A DNA stretch of 64,000 nt. It comes from Achatina immaculata (lineage: Eukaryota; Mollusca; Gastropoda; Stylommatophora; Achatinidae). Location of the stretch: NCBI GenBank assembly GCA_009760885.1, contig CM019697.1:32800096-32864095 (forward strand). The letters are read 5' to 3'. Numbering within the stretch: position 1 is the stretch's first letter; every line of letters begins with the position of its first letter. The notes beneath the pieces were generated by a model, which saw only the letters and a list, made by a program, of their open reading frames with translations, made no database searches and was not told where the DNA came from. Below are positions 53,661-62,829 of this stretch, in pieces. The translations under genes were made by a program, and so were the position numbers.

Positions 53661-55222
53661 TATCTGCGCAGAGGTCGCGTTGGTGGTTTCTGCGCAGAGG
53701 TCGCGTTGGTGGTTTCTGCACAGAGGTCGCGTTGGTGGTTTCTGCGCGGAGGTCGCGTTGGTGGTTTCTGCACAGAGGTCGCGTTGGTGGTTTCTGCGCG
53801 GAGGTCGCGTTGGTGGTTTCTGCACAGAGGTCGCGTTGGTGGTTTCTGCACAGAGGTCGCGTTGGTGGTTTCTGCGCGGAGGTCGCGTTGGTGGTTTCTG
53901 CGCGGAGGTCGCGTTGGTGGTTTCTGCGCGGAGGTCGCGTTGGTGGTTTCTGCGCAGAGGTCGTGTTGCTAGTTTCTGCGCAGAGGTCGTGTTGCTAGTT
54001 TCTGCGCAGAGGTCGTGTTGCTGGTTTCTGCGCAGAGGTCGTGTTGCTAGTTTCTGCGCAGAGGTCGTGTTGCTAGTTTCTGCGCAGAGGTCGTGTTGCT
54101 GGTTTCTGCGCGGAGATTGTGTTTCTAGTTTCTGCGCAGAGGTCGTGTTGCTAGTTTCTGCGCAGAGGTCGTGTTGCTAGTTTCTGCGCGGAGATTGTGT
54201 TTCTAGTTTCTGCGCAGAGGTCGTGTTGCTGGTTTCTGCGCGGAGATTGTGTTTCTAGTTTCTGCGCAGAGGTCGTGTTGCTGGTTTCTGCGCAGAGGTC
54301 GTGTTGCTGGTTTCTGCGCGGAGGTTGTGTTTCTAGTTTCTGCGCAGAGGTCGTGTTGCTGGTTTCTGCGCGGAGGTTGTGTTTCTAGTTTCTGCGCAGA
54401 GGTCGTGTTGCTAGTTTCTGCGCAGAGGTCGTGTTGCTAGTTTCTGCGCGGAGATTGTGTTTCTAGTTTCTGCGCAGAGGTCGTGTTGCTGGTTTCTGCG
54501 CGGAGATTGTGTTTCTAGTTTCTGCGCAGAGGTCGTGTTGCTGGTTTCTGCGCGGAGATTGTGTTTCTAGTTTCTGCGCAGAGGTCGTGTTGCTAGTTTC
54601 TGCGCAGAGGTCGTGTTGCTAGTTTCTGCGCGGAGATTGTGTTTCTAGTTTCTGCGCAGAGGTCGTGTTGCTGGTTTCTGCGCGGAGATTGTGTTTCTAG
54701 TTTCTGCGCAGAGGTCGTGTTGCTGGTTTCTGCGCGGAGATTGTGTTTCTAGTTTCTGCGCAGAGGTCGTGTTGCTAGTTTCTGCGCAGAGGTCGTGTTG
54801 CTAGTTTCTGCGCAGAGGTCGTGTTGCTGGTTTCTGCGCAGAGGTCGTGTTGCTAGTTTCTGCGCAGAGGTCGTGTTGCTAGTTTCTGCGCAGAGGTCGT
54901 GTTGCTGGTTTCTGCGCAGAGGTCGTGTTGCTAGTTTCTGCGCAGAGGTCGTGTTGCTAGTTTCTGCGCAGAGGTCGTGTTGCTAGTTTCTGCGCAGAGG
55001 TCGTGTTGCTAGTTTCTGCGCAGAGGTCGTGTTGCTAGTTTCTGCGCAGAGGTCGTGTTGCTAGTTTCTGCGCAGAGGTCGTGTTGCTGGTTTCTGCGCA
55101 GAGGTCGTGTTGCTGGTTTCTGCGCGGAGGTTGTGTTTCTAGTTTCTGCGCAGAGGTCGTGTTGCTGGTTTCTGCGTGGAGGTTGTGTTTCTAGTTTCTG
55201 CGCAGAGGTCGTGTTTCTGGTT
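53661..55222. repeat. 26-bp minisatellite, about 60 units
   Basis: The unit is tttctgcgcagaggtcgtgt then tgctag. The span of 1562 bp is almost exactly 60 x 26, so indels are absent. Three variants are arranged in zones: gtcgcgttggtgg (first 11 or so), gtcgtgttgct(a/g)g, and gattgtgtttctag, which recurs every two or three units in the middle. The last six units include gaggttgtgtttctag. All three plus frames are open over long stretches because 26 is not a multiple of three. Confidence 0.97.
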
Positions 55223-55477
55223 TGCCTGGAGATCATGTTGCAGCATTTGTGCAGTTGTAATTCCTTGGTCTACAACATTTTAAGTTCTTGCTGTCAGTAT
55301 TGTTATCTGCTGGCAAATAACGCTAACGTTACTACTGATAAATATTACATAACGAATCGACAAGACTGATCTCAGGAGGTAGGGTCGCTACAGTCAGGAC
55401 ATTCCTATATCTGCTCTACTGCCCGTTCCAGGAACTAATGTACGGTGTGTGTAGTAAATGTTCCTGTCGCATGTTAA
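55223..55477. other. Flank of 26-bp array, nothing recognised
   Basis: AT/GC-balanced DNA with no repeat or coding signature. Confidence 0.4.
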
Positions 55478-55873
55478 TTGTGGGTTCGCCATTTTCGTCC
55501 ACACTGGTCCACTTTATGCTTCTCCCGCCTTCTCTCATTCCCAGTTCCTTCATTCTGTGGATATTGTGGTTATTCCTCGGTTCCAGCTAGTCATTCTCGC
55601 AAAATTTATCAAAAGCAGCTTTCAAGGGGTCAGGCTAGTCCAGTCCGAGCATACCTAGCAGGGTGGGGGGGGGGGCATTTCCAGCCAGTCTTTTGGCCCT
55701 CTCGCTGCACGCCTGGAATAGTAGAACCGCGTGAGACCTGCAACCTAAGAGTTTATATTGGCCCACTCCTAGGGAATGATGTCCTTATGGATCTTAAGGA
55801 GCAGGCTTTGAGAATCGGTCACTATGACTGCCTGGTGTTTTTGCCGTTTAACCAGCTTCGATTTCCATCTTAA
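55478..55873 (+). other. Unassigned open frame of 131 codons
   Basis: GC-balanced, with PLLGNDVLMDLKEQALRIG near the C-terminus. That patch is faintly like the LLGxDxL...L.IG segment of retropepsins in LTR elements, but there is no DSG/DTG active-site motif and no RT nearby. I would not call a gene from it. Confidence 0.2.
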
Positions 55874-55879
55874 TATTGC

Positions 55880-56379
55880 CAGTTGTGGTGCCATACGCGC
55901 CTGCTCGTTTATTAAAAGGATTTCTACTGTGGCATCATCCTAGTGTGGACATTCCATGCTCAGTTGAATGACAACTTTTGTGAATTCTCCTTTGTCAAGT
56001 AGTGTCTTCTCCTACGATAATGTCGCCCTTGTCACACATCGACTGTAAGGTATAGTCTGTGTTTACTATCCAAGACATCCCACTCTTGATACGCCTTCTT
56101 CTGTCCACATGTAAGGCTGAAACGAGGAGATGATTTATCCTGTTGGCAACACTGAGACAGACCATCACTTGCACATGCTTGGCGTGCTTGTGTTATGCTG
56201 TGATACAGGGTAATACCAGTAATTATCTACTAGTCTGGATAAGTGTATCTTCTGCGAATCCCAGGACTGCTCTCGGGGCATCGTCCTGGACTCTTTCCAC
56301 TTTTAATATCTAGGTCAGAGACCCAGTGAGGAAGACTGAGCCATTAAGTCGAGTCTGACCTCACCAGCAACTGCATTAG
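55880..56379. other. Possible retroelement relic, minus strand
   Basis: The minus strand gives VERVQDDAPRAVLGFAEDTL, faintly like the 'lEkvQrrAaRfv' block of LINE proteins. No other motif supports it. Confidence 0.25.
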
Positions 56380-56890
56380 CACGAAATATACGAATACAAT
56401 AATTAGTGTATAAGTATATAACACTACGTATATAATTATACACGAAGCCACAGCGCCAAAGCTGTGATAACAAAACTGCATTAGCACGAAATATACGAAT
56501 AAATAGTGCATAAGTATATAAAACTAAGTATATAACTATACGGGTGTCTGAGTGGCGAAGTGGTTAGTGCACTGGTCTCTCATGGCGAAGGTCGGGGGGT
56601 TCGAATCCGGCCGAAGGCACCCCAGTCATCCAGCTGTAGAAATGGGTACCCGACTTCTTCTGGAGTTGGGGAAGGAAAGGCGCCCAGGCGTGATACTGAC
56701 CATATTACCCTCTAGTGTGCTGACAGGTCAAGGAAAATATGGGCACTAAAACCATATCCCTATGTGCCTCTAAGGCATGACAGGATTACCTTTACCTTTT
56801 TTTTACCTTTTTATATAACTATACACGAAGCCACAGCGGTAAAGCTGTGATAACAAAACTGCATTATAACAAAATATATCCGCAGCTGAA
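56380..56890 (-). repeat. Module X 3' ends, duplicated, split by SINE-1
   Basis: actgcattagcacgaaatat, agtatataac and acgaagccacagcg(c/g)(c/t)aaag with ctgtgataacaaaactgcat occur twice in tandem (56370-56500 and 56470-56880). They are the complement of the Module X 3' end (tttactgtagtggcttcatg). The second copy is interrupted by the SINE at 56542. Confidence 0.7.
56542..56811 (+). repeat. SINE-1, full copy with 13-bp target duplication
   Basis: Flanked by TATATAACTATAC at 56529-56541 and 56812-56824. The head carries box A tggcgaagtgg and box B ggttcgaatcc, and gggtgtc can pair with ggcaccc. The cloverleaf has four extra bases between T arm and acceptor, so it is not a tRNA gene. Body: ggagttggggaaggaaaggc, gcgtgatactgaccat, gaaaatatgggcactaaa and ctctaaggcatgacagg. 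Tail: (TTTACC)n with T runs. Confidence 0.93.
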
Positions 56891-57069
56891 AACCAGGCCT
56901 TGGCCATCACGTTGGCAGCATTAACCCCTTTCTTTGCTGCCTCGATAACATTGTTCGCGTGTAGTTTACAAGATAATGACCTGTCAAAAGAGATCCTTAG
57001 GCACCTTTAGCAATGATACATAAAGCAGAAAGGTAATACTAAATCTAATTTTTCGACATTATTTTACAG

Positions 57070-57335
57070 GAACACGAAAGGATAAGATGAACGCACACAG
57101 ATACTTCTCTAATAAATGCGGTGGCGAGGGTTTTAGACCTAACGCAGGTGTGTGCATGACAGTGTTTGCAGTTCCGCTGATGATCCCTGGATTAACGCTT
57201 ACCATCGTGGCCTTCGAGGACGAAACAGGATTTTCTAAATTCAGCCCTCTCCATATCCTCGGCATGACTTTACTGGGACTGTCAGTCCTGCTTGTCACAT
57301 CTGCGATATTGCTGAACATCAATTTCAAGACGAGG
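57070..57335 (+). CDS. Two-pass membrane protein gene, exon with both TM helices
   Basis: The acceptor attttacag at 57069 and the donor gttagt after ACGAGG bound the exon. An ATG at 57087 begins MNAHRYFSNKCGGEGFRPNA, but the frame is open back to the acceptor (TRKDK), so this may be an internal exon. Two hydrophobic helices follow: GVCMTVFAVPLMIPGLTLTI and HILGMTLLGLSVLLVTSAIL, joined by a short acidic loop (FEDETGFSKFSP). The plan of two close helices then a long tail recalls TMEM200/TMEM171-type proteins, but that is shape only. I do not recognise a family. It joins the exon at 58914 in phase 0. Confidence 0.7.
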
Positions 57336-57582
57336 GTTAGTAAAGTTTGTATCATTATTCGTGCATGCATCCTTGTCAGTCAATGATTTTGTGTGTTTGT
57401 TGAAGGCGTTCTGCTCAAAAGAATACCACTGCGGGAGCAAAAGTACAGAGGTTGGGATATGTGCTCCAGGAAGTCCAGCGAGGCAGGGATCGCAAGTATG
57501 TGCTTGCTGGTCGTTCTTTCCAGATCTACATAATCAAGACCTGGTCACGGGTACTATGTCTGAGACTGAAGTTTTGGGGACG

Positions 57583-57725
57583 TCGCTTTCTTCTTCTTCT
57601 TCTTCTTCTTCTTCTTCTTCCTGAAGATTTTACTGATTTTACTGATTCTTCTTCCAGAAGATTTTATTGATTTTATTGATTCTTCTTCCCGAAGAAGAAT
57701 CAGTAAAAATCTTCTAGAAGAAGGA
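57583..57725. repeat. (TTC)n and an imperfect hairpin
   Basis: (TTC)n at 57587-57620 is followed by gattttactgattttactg, ttcttcttcccgaagaagaa and the reverse complement of the first word. The hairpin is intronic. Confidence 0.85.
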
Positions 57726-57929
57726 AGAGGAGGAGGAGGAGGAGTTAGGTTTTGCTGATTTTGAATATTTCTACATCAAAGTTGTGAGTTCACTGTAGAG
57801 CCCTTTGCACTCGTGTGTAGACTGAAAACCTATGACAGTTTCAGATATCCGTTTCTTCTATCGCATTGTGATATTGCTCTACAACTTTCTATTTGTGGTT
57901 GAAGAAAAGGACAGCAGAGATAAATTTTA

Positions 57930-58062
57930 CCATCCATCCATCCATCCATCCATCCATCCATCAATCCATCCATCCATCCATCCATCCATCAATCAATCCA
58001 TCCATCCATCCATCTATCCATCTATCCATCTATCCATCCATCCATCAATCCATCCATCCATG
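57930..58062. repeat. (CCAT)n microsatellite
   Basis: About 30 CCAT units with CAAT and CTAT variants, in the intron of the two-pass membrane gene. Confidence 0.95.
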
Positions 58063-58136
58063 TCCTTGGTCACGATGGGCAAGGCAATCACCGTCCAGTA
58101 CGCCCTGTGGCGTCTTGCCGGGCCGCAACAGATTCG

Positions 58137-58222
58137 TTCCACCTCTGACAGTCTGCGGCCCACCTCTGACAGTCTGCGGCCCACCTCTGACAGTCTGCGG
58201 CCCACCTCTGACAGTCTGCGGC
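58137..58222. repeat. 21-bp repeat, 4 copies
   Basis: ccacctctgacagtctgcgg plus c, four times. It lies in a GC-richer stretch (58060-58390) with open frames on both strands, none recognisable. Confidence 0.9.
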
Positions 58223-58714
58223 CAACCTGTGTACTGTGCCCCAGCTGTGCTGCATGCCACTCATCCCCGCCAGGTAGCGCTTGGTCGGCTTCTCTTTCTT
58301 CTCCCCTCGGGTCACCATCTCATGGCTGTTTTAGCCAAGTTGCTGGGGTTTCTTCAGATCACGCGACCTCTACCAGACATGGACAGTTTAATTCCTAGGT
58401 AAGATTTCCGAAAAAGCACTTGTTCCTCCCGGCTTTATTACCAGCTAAATTATGTTTTATTAAGACCTGCTGAGCTCCTTCTTTCATTCCTTCTGTGTTA
58501 CAGCGTCCAGTCGGGGTTTCGTGTCTTTTCACTGCAGATTCTAGACTTCCGGATATATTGTTGAATCTTTTGCGTGCCAAAATGCTAGATTTATCAATGT
58601 CGTGTTTACTAGTATATCCCTGTTTCTCTTCTTATATTGTTTCTCTTCTTATCTTGTTTCTTTTCTTATCTTTCCATTGAAGTTGAAAGAAGAGAATCAG
58701 AAAACCTTGCCCTC

Positions 58715-58815
58715 GTCTTCTTTTGTTGTTGCTGCTCTTGTTCTTGCTGTTCTTGTTCTTGTTGTTCTTGTTCCTCTTATTCTTGTTCTTGTTGTTCTTG
58801 TTCTTATTGCTGTTG
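58715..58815. repeat. TTGTTCTTG-type repeat
   Basis: Short T/G/C repeats give a spurious Val/Leu-rich reading joined in frame to the exon at 58914. The acceptor at 58911-58913 makes it more likely that this part is intronic. Confidence 0.8.
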
Positions 58816-58913
58816 GCGTTCTCATTCTTGAAGTAGTGCTGTTTAACGTCAGAAATGACGATTTAACAGCCTCCACAGAAATGGTTTGTATTAATCGTTC
58901 TTTCCTCCTACAG

Positions 58914-60008
58914 GTTGCTCCTGATGATAATCTTCACACTGTGTCTACTCATGAGAAGATACCAAGGGAAGGTAACCGAGGCAGTGTCTTCTCGCCTAAT
59001 ACAGGAGAATATGCTTATAAAAACGGTGATCTTCCTGTGGTCTTTATACCCAGCCTTCCTGTTGGTAGTCATGTGGTTCAGATGGATCATATTTCTAAGG
59101 AAGGAGACTACAAAGGCCACTTTGCAACTCTGGACGCGGATGAATACTCAGAAAAAGTTCCACAACATGCCAGAGTTTCTAGCGCAGTAAGTTCTGAAGG
59201 AAAATGTTTTTCTAACCACAGCTTCGATGATTACTCTTCTTCTTCATCATTTGACAGTTATGATTCAGAAGATTGTTCTTCTGGTTCTTACATCATCTCG
59301 GAAGAAGCAGGATGGGAAGTACCACTAGAGGAATCCGCAATGCGCCATGTTCAAGAGATTCACGAATTCCATTCATTTTCAACTTTCAAAACAGGTTTTT
59401 TTAAGAAACCTGTGTTTAATTTCAAAGATCCAGGTTCCAGTAAATCTCCTTCCTTTGAAGTGAATTCAAATGCCCTTCTGCACGCTGTAGGCAATCGTGG
59501 TATTAGTTTGAACGATATATCGAACAATAATATCAATGTCAGTTTCAAAGGTATGGAAAACGAGGAGTTATTCTTCAATAGTAGCAACGAATGTCTTGTT
59601 AACATAACTGAGAACATTAACGCATCTTCTAATTTCACCTTTGACCTTCAAGTTCAAGGTCATAGCCCTGGATCTAGAAAGAGGCTTCATGGTCTTAGCT
59701 CAGAGATAATGCAGGCATCATGTGAATCCATCAGAACACGTGACTTCTCATCGGAAGAAAACGTTACAGACAGCAACTCGTCCGTATTCTGTAAAGAAGC
59801 TGAGACAAAGACCACGGCCAACATCACGCCAGGGGGCTGTATCCTTGACGACGACCTTGATCAGAAGCCCACGTCGACCAGCAGCCGGACGTGGGCCCAG
59901 TCTCCGTCCACAACGAGGCCGCATTCATTCCCGACCGGAACTAGTGCTCCAGGATCAAGTGGTACAGCCACAAGCAACTTTCATAGCGAGAAGCACGCAA
60001 TCAGGTAG
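58914..60008 (+). CDS. Two-pass membrane protein gene, long cytoplasmic-tail exon
   Basis: The acceptor tttcctcctacag is followed by 364 open codons. The reading starts VAPDDNLHTVSTHEKIP and is Ser-, Asp- and Asn-rich: DDYSSSSSFDSYDSEDCSSG, SFSTFKTGFFKKPVFNFKDP, FEVNSNALLHAVGNRGISLN, NNNINVSFKGMENEELFFNS and FTFDLQVQGHSPGSRKRL. The end is Thr/Ser/Pro-rich (SRTWAQSPSTTRPHSFPTG). The ORF stops at TAG 60006-60008, but CAG|GTAGGC overlaps it, so the exon may instead end at 60004 and splice on. No known domain is seen; it looks like an intrinsically disordered tail. Codon use is even and there are no frame breaks, which favours a live gene. Confidence 0.72.
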   Translation, partial: VAPDDNLHTVSTHEKIPREGNRGSVFSPNTGEYAYKNGDLPVVFIPSLPVGSHVVQMDHISKEGDYKGHFATLDADEYSEKVPQHARVSSAVSSEGKCFSNHSFDDYSSSSSFDSYDSEDCSSGSYIISEEAGWEVPLEESAMRHVQEIHEFHSFSTFKTGFFKKPVFNFKDPGSSKSPSFEVNSNALLHAVGNRGISLNDISNNNINVSFKGMENEELFFNSSNECLVNITENINASSNFTFDLQVQGHSPGSRKRLHGLSSEIMQASCESIRTRDFSSEENVTDSNSSVFCKEAETKTTANITPGGCILDDDLDQKPTSTSSRTWAQSPSTTRPHSFPTGTSAPGSSGTATSNFHSEKHAIR

Positions 60009-60134
60009 GCTCTTACTTGTCTGTTGCTTTCTTTCCACTACAGTCATGACGGCATTGTATTAGCATAAGAAGATGTGTAATCTACAGACAAGGCCTCTAA
60101 GAGGAATTCTGTAAGGCCGAGCAGAACTATTCCC

Positions 60135-60136
<2 letters not shown>

Positions 60137-60182
<46 letters not shown>
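60137..60182. repeat. (CT)n microsatellite
   Basis: About 23 CT units just before the SINE target site. Confidence 0.95.
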
Positions 60183-60185
<3 letters not shown>

Positions 60186-60212
60186 CCTTATTAGTTAATG
60201 ACATTGATAAGC

Positions 60213-60475
60213 AGGTGTTTGAGTGGCGAATTGGTTAGTGCACTGGTCTCTCGTGGCGAAGGTCGGGGGTTCGAATCCGGCCGAAGGCACCCTAGTCACC
60301 CAGCTGTAGAAATGTGTGCCCGACTTCTTCTGGAATTGGGGAAAGAAAGGCGGCCAGGCGTGATACTGACCATAATCACCCTCTAGTGTGCCGACAGGTC
60401 AAGGAAAATATGGGCACTAACACCATATCCCTATGTGCCTCTAAGGCATGACAGGATTACCTCTACCTTTACCTG
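60213..60475 (+). repeat. SINE-1, full copy with 11-bp target duplication
   Basis: Flanked by CATTGATAAGC at 60202-60212 and 60476-60486, both exact. Box A tggcgaattgg and box B ggttcgaatcc are present. The body is collinear with 56542-56811 and the tail is (TTTACC)n. Intact duplications suggest a recent insertion. Confidence 0.95.
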
Positions 60476-60508
60476 CATTGATAAGCCATTCTGGTTTCAG
60501 TCACAACG

Positions 60509-60525
60509 CCCCCCCCCCCCCCCCC
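60509..60525. repeat. Poly(C) run
   Basis: About 17 C in a row. Confidence 0.9.
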
Positions 60526-60701
60526 ATTTAAAACAATGACATTCTTTTAAAACAAGAAAACTCTTTTAGGCCCCGGAGCAATGCACAATCTTTCTTCCAC
60601 CCACCCAACTGGGCCTTTGTATACATGGAAACTCCTTCCATAAACACATACATATCTCTCACACCTGGAGCCTGAAAATGACTAGTAGTAATAACGTTAT
60701 G

Positions 60702-61122
60702 AGGCTAGATCTAGTGAGTTCTGAACATGAGGCTAGGTCTAGTGAGTTCTGAACATGAGGCTAGATCTAGTGAGTTCTGAACATGAGGCTAGGTCTAGTG
60801 AGTTCTGAACATGAGGCTAGGTCTAGTGAGTTCTGAACATGAGGCTAGGTCTAGTGAGTTCTGAACATGAGGCTAGGTCTAGTGAGTTCTGAACATGAGG
60901 CTAGGTCTAGTGAGTTCTGAACATGAGGCTAGGTCTAGTGAGTTCTGAACATGAGGCTAGGTCTAGTGAGTTCTGAACATGAGGCTAGGTCTAGTGAGTT
61001 CTGAACATGAGGCTAGGTCTAGTGAGTTCTGAACATGAGGCTAGATCTAGTGAGTTCTGAACATGAGGCTAGATCTAGTGAGTTCTGAACATGAGGCTAG
61101 GTCTAGTGAGTTCTGAACATGA
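60702..61122. repeat. 28-bp minisatellite, 15 copies
   Basis: gaggctaggtctagtgagtt plus ctgaacat, 15 times. The only common variant is aGGTct to aGATct, which makes or removes an AGATCT site. Very homogeneous. Confidence 0.96.
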
Positions 61123-61264
61123 GTTTGCTAACAGAGGTAACCGATGGGATTTTGAAAAACTAGGAATTGCCAGATTATTTTTTGTAATGAAACAAAAATT
61201 CTGAAGAAGCTAAGATAAATCAGCGATGATGCAATTGTCAAGTATAGCGAGGTGAAGTTTGATC

Positions 61265-62150
61265 ACAGCGCTGTCTCACATGTACGTTGTCTCACATGTA
61301 CGCTATCTCACATGTACGCTATCTCACATGTACGTTGACACACGTGTACGCTGTCTCATATGTACGTTGTCTCACATGTACGTTGTCTCACATGTACGTT
61401 GTCTCACATGTACGTTGACACACGTGTACGCTGTCTCACATGTACGTTGACACACGTGTACGTTGACACACGTGTACGTTGACACACGTGTACGCTGTCT
61501 CACATGTACGTTGTCTCACATGTACGTTGTCTCACATGTACGTTGACACACGTGTACGCTGTCTCAAATGTACGTTGTCTCACATGTACGTTGACACACG
61601 TGTACGCTGTCTCACATGTACGTTGTCTCACATGTACGTTGACACACGTGTACGCTGTCTCAATGTACGTGTCTCACATGTACGCTGTCTCACATGTACG
61701 TTGACACACGTGTACGTTGTCTCATATGTACGTGTCTCACATGTACGTTGTCTCACATGTACGTTGACACACGTGTACGCTGTCTCATATGTACGTTGTC
61801 TCACATGTACGTTGTCTCACATGTACGTTGACACACGTGTACGCTGTCTCATATGTACGTTGTCTCACATGTACGTTGTCTCACATGTACGTTGTCTCAC
61901 ATGTACGTTGTCTCACATGTACGCTGTCTCACATGTACGTTGTCTCATATGTACGTTGTCTCACATGTACGCTGTCTCACATGTACGTTGTCTCACATGT
62001 ACGTTGTCTCACATGTACGTTGACACACGTGTACGCTGTCTCAAATGTACGTTGTCTCACATGTACGTTGACACACGTGTACGCTGTCACACATGTACGC
62101 TATCTCACATGTACATTGACACACGTGTACGCTGTCTCACATGTACGCTG
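61265..62150. repeat. 16-bp minisatellite with two alternating variants, about 55 units
   Basis: Unit a is gtctcacatgtacgtt and unit b is gacacacgtgtacgct. They run mostly as a-a-b groups of 48 bp, which keeps one frame for 16 codons. Unit a holds ACATGT and unit b ACACGTGT, both palindromic. Two units carry single-base deletions (61661 and 61733 regions). All three plus frames are open in part. Confidence 0.95.
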
Positions 62151-62284
62151 TGTTCTTGGAAACAGCTCGTCGGTTTCTCTTCAGCCTGGCCAGCGTGTAG
62201 TGTTCTAGATTTCTGTGATATTTTCAGCATCTTTGGTCCACTTCGATAAGTGAAGCAAGAAGTTGCAGCCCACTTCAAGAATGA

Positions 62285-62535
62285 AGGTAAACATCCTCGG
62301 TTCACTCTGAGAAGTTAGGCAGGTCATTGTAATACACATCCAGGAGAACATTAAGATCTTAAGCCCACGCTAAAAAGTTAAATAGGTCATTGTAATACAC
62401 TCACAGGGAAACATTAAGATCTTAGGCCCACGCCGAAAAGTTAGGTAAGACATTGTAACCTTTCCCAGATTGACAAGAAGATCTTAAATCCACTGTAAGA
62501 AGTTCAGAAGGTCATTGTAACCCATCCCCAATGAG
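62285..62535. repeat. ~62-bp repeat, four diverged copies
   Basis: aggtcattgtaatacac and aacattaagatcttaagccc recur every 61-64 bp. The copies differ at several sites. Confidence 0.85.
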
Positions 62536-62829
62536 ACATGAAGAACATTTGTTTTAAAAATATTTGCCAAAACTAAATAAGCACATTCCATTTCCTATCT
62601 GCAGGGGAGATAACCAACTTGTCTAAACATTTTTAAACAGTATTTTTTCAGTTTCAGGTATTTCCTAGTTTTTTTTTTCTTTAATAAACTTTGAAATTTT
62701 TCGACGTTGCTACTTTCGATGCCTAAATTATTTGCTGCCGAAGGCTAAATTTATAATCATTGCTCTTTTGATGATCTTTAACAGCAGCAACAAAAATAAA
62801 ACAAAAAGAACGGTCGTAATACGGGTGGA
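62536..62829. other. No gene recognised
   Basis: T-rich, with aataaacttt at 62682. Confidence 0.4.

Noticed and set aside
53629..54180. A 183-codon coding region
   Set aside because: It lies wholly in the 26-bp array. The same peptide appears in all three frames, which follows from the unit length.
55478..55873. Retropepsin of an LTR element
   Set aside because: Only a weak LLGxDxL-like patch. There is no catalytic DSG/DTG, no RT or integrase, and no LTRs.
56542..56630. A tRNA gene: pairing acceptor ends, box A and box B
   Set aside because: Four extra bases separate the T arm from the acceptor strand, a fixed non-tRNA body follows, the unit has target-site duplications and it recurs elsewhere. 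It is a SINE head.
58602..58913. A Val/Leu-rich N-terminus (signal or TM region) of the long frame ending at 60008
   Set aside because: The hydrophobic stretch comes from TTGTTCTTG repeats. A good acceptor (tttcctcctacag) at 58913 in phase with the exon at 57070-57335 explains the downstream part better.
61479..62249. A 256-codon coding region
   Set aside because: It is a translation of the 16-bp array. Two single-base deletions in the array and parallel open frames argue against selection on protein.
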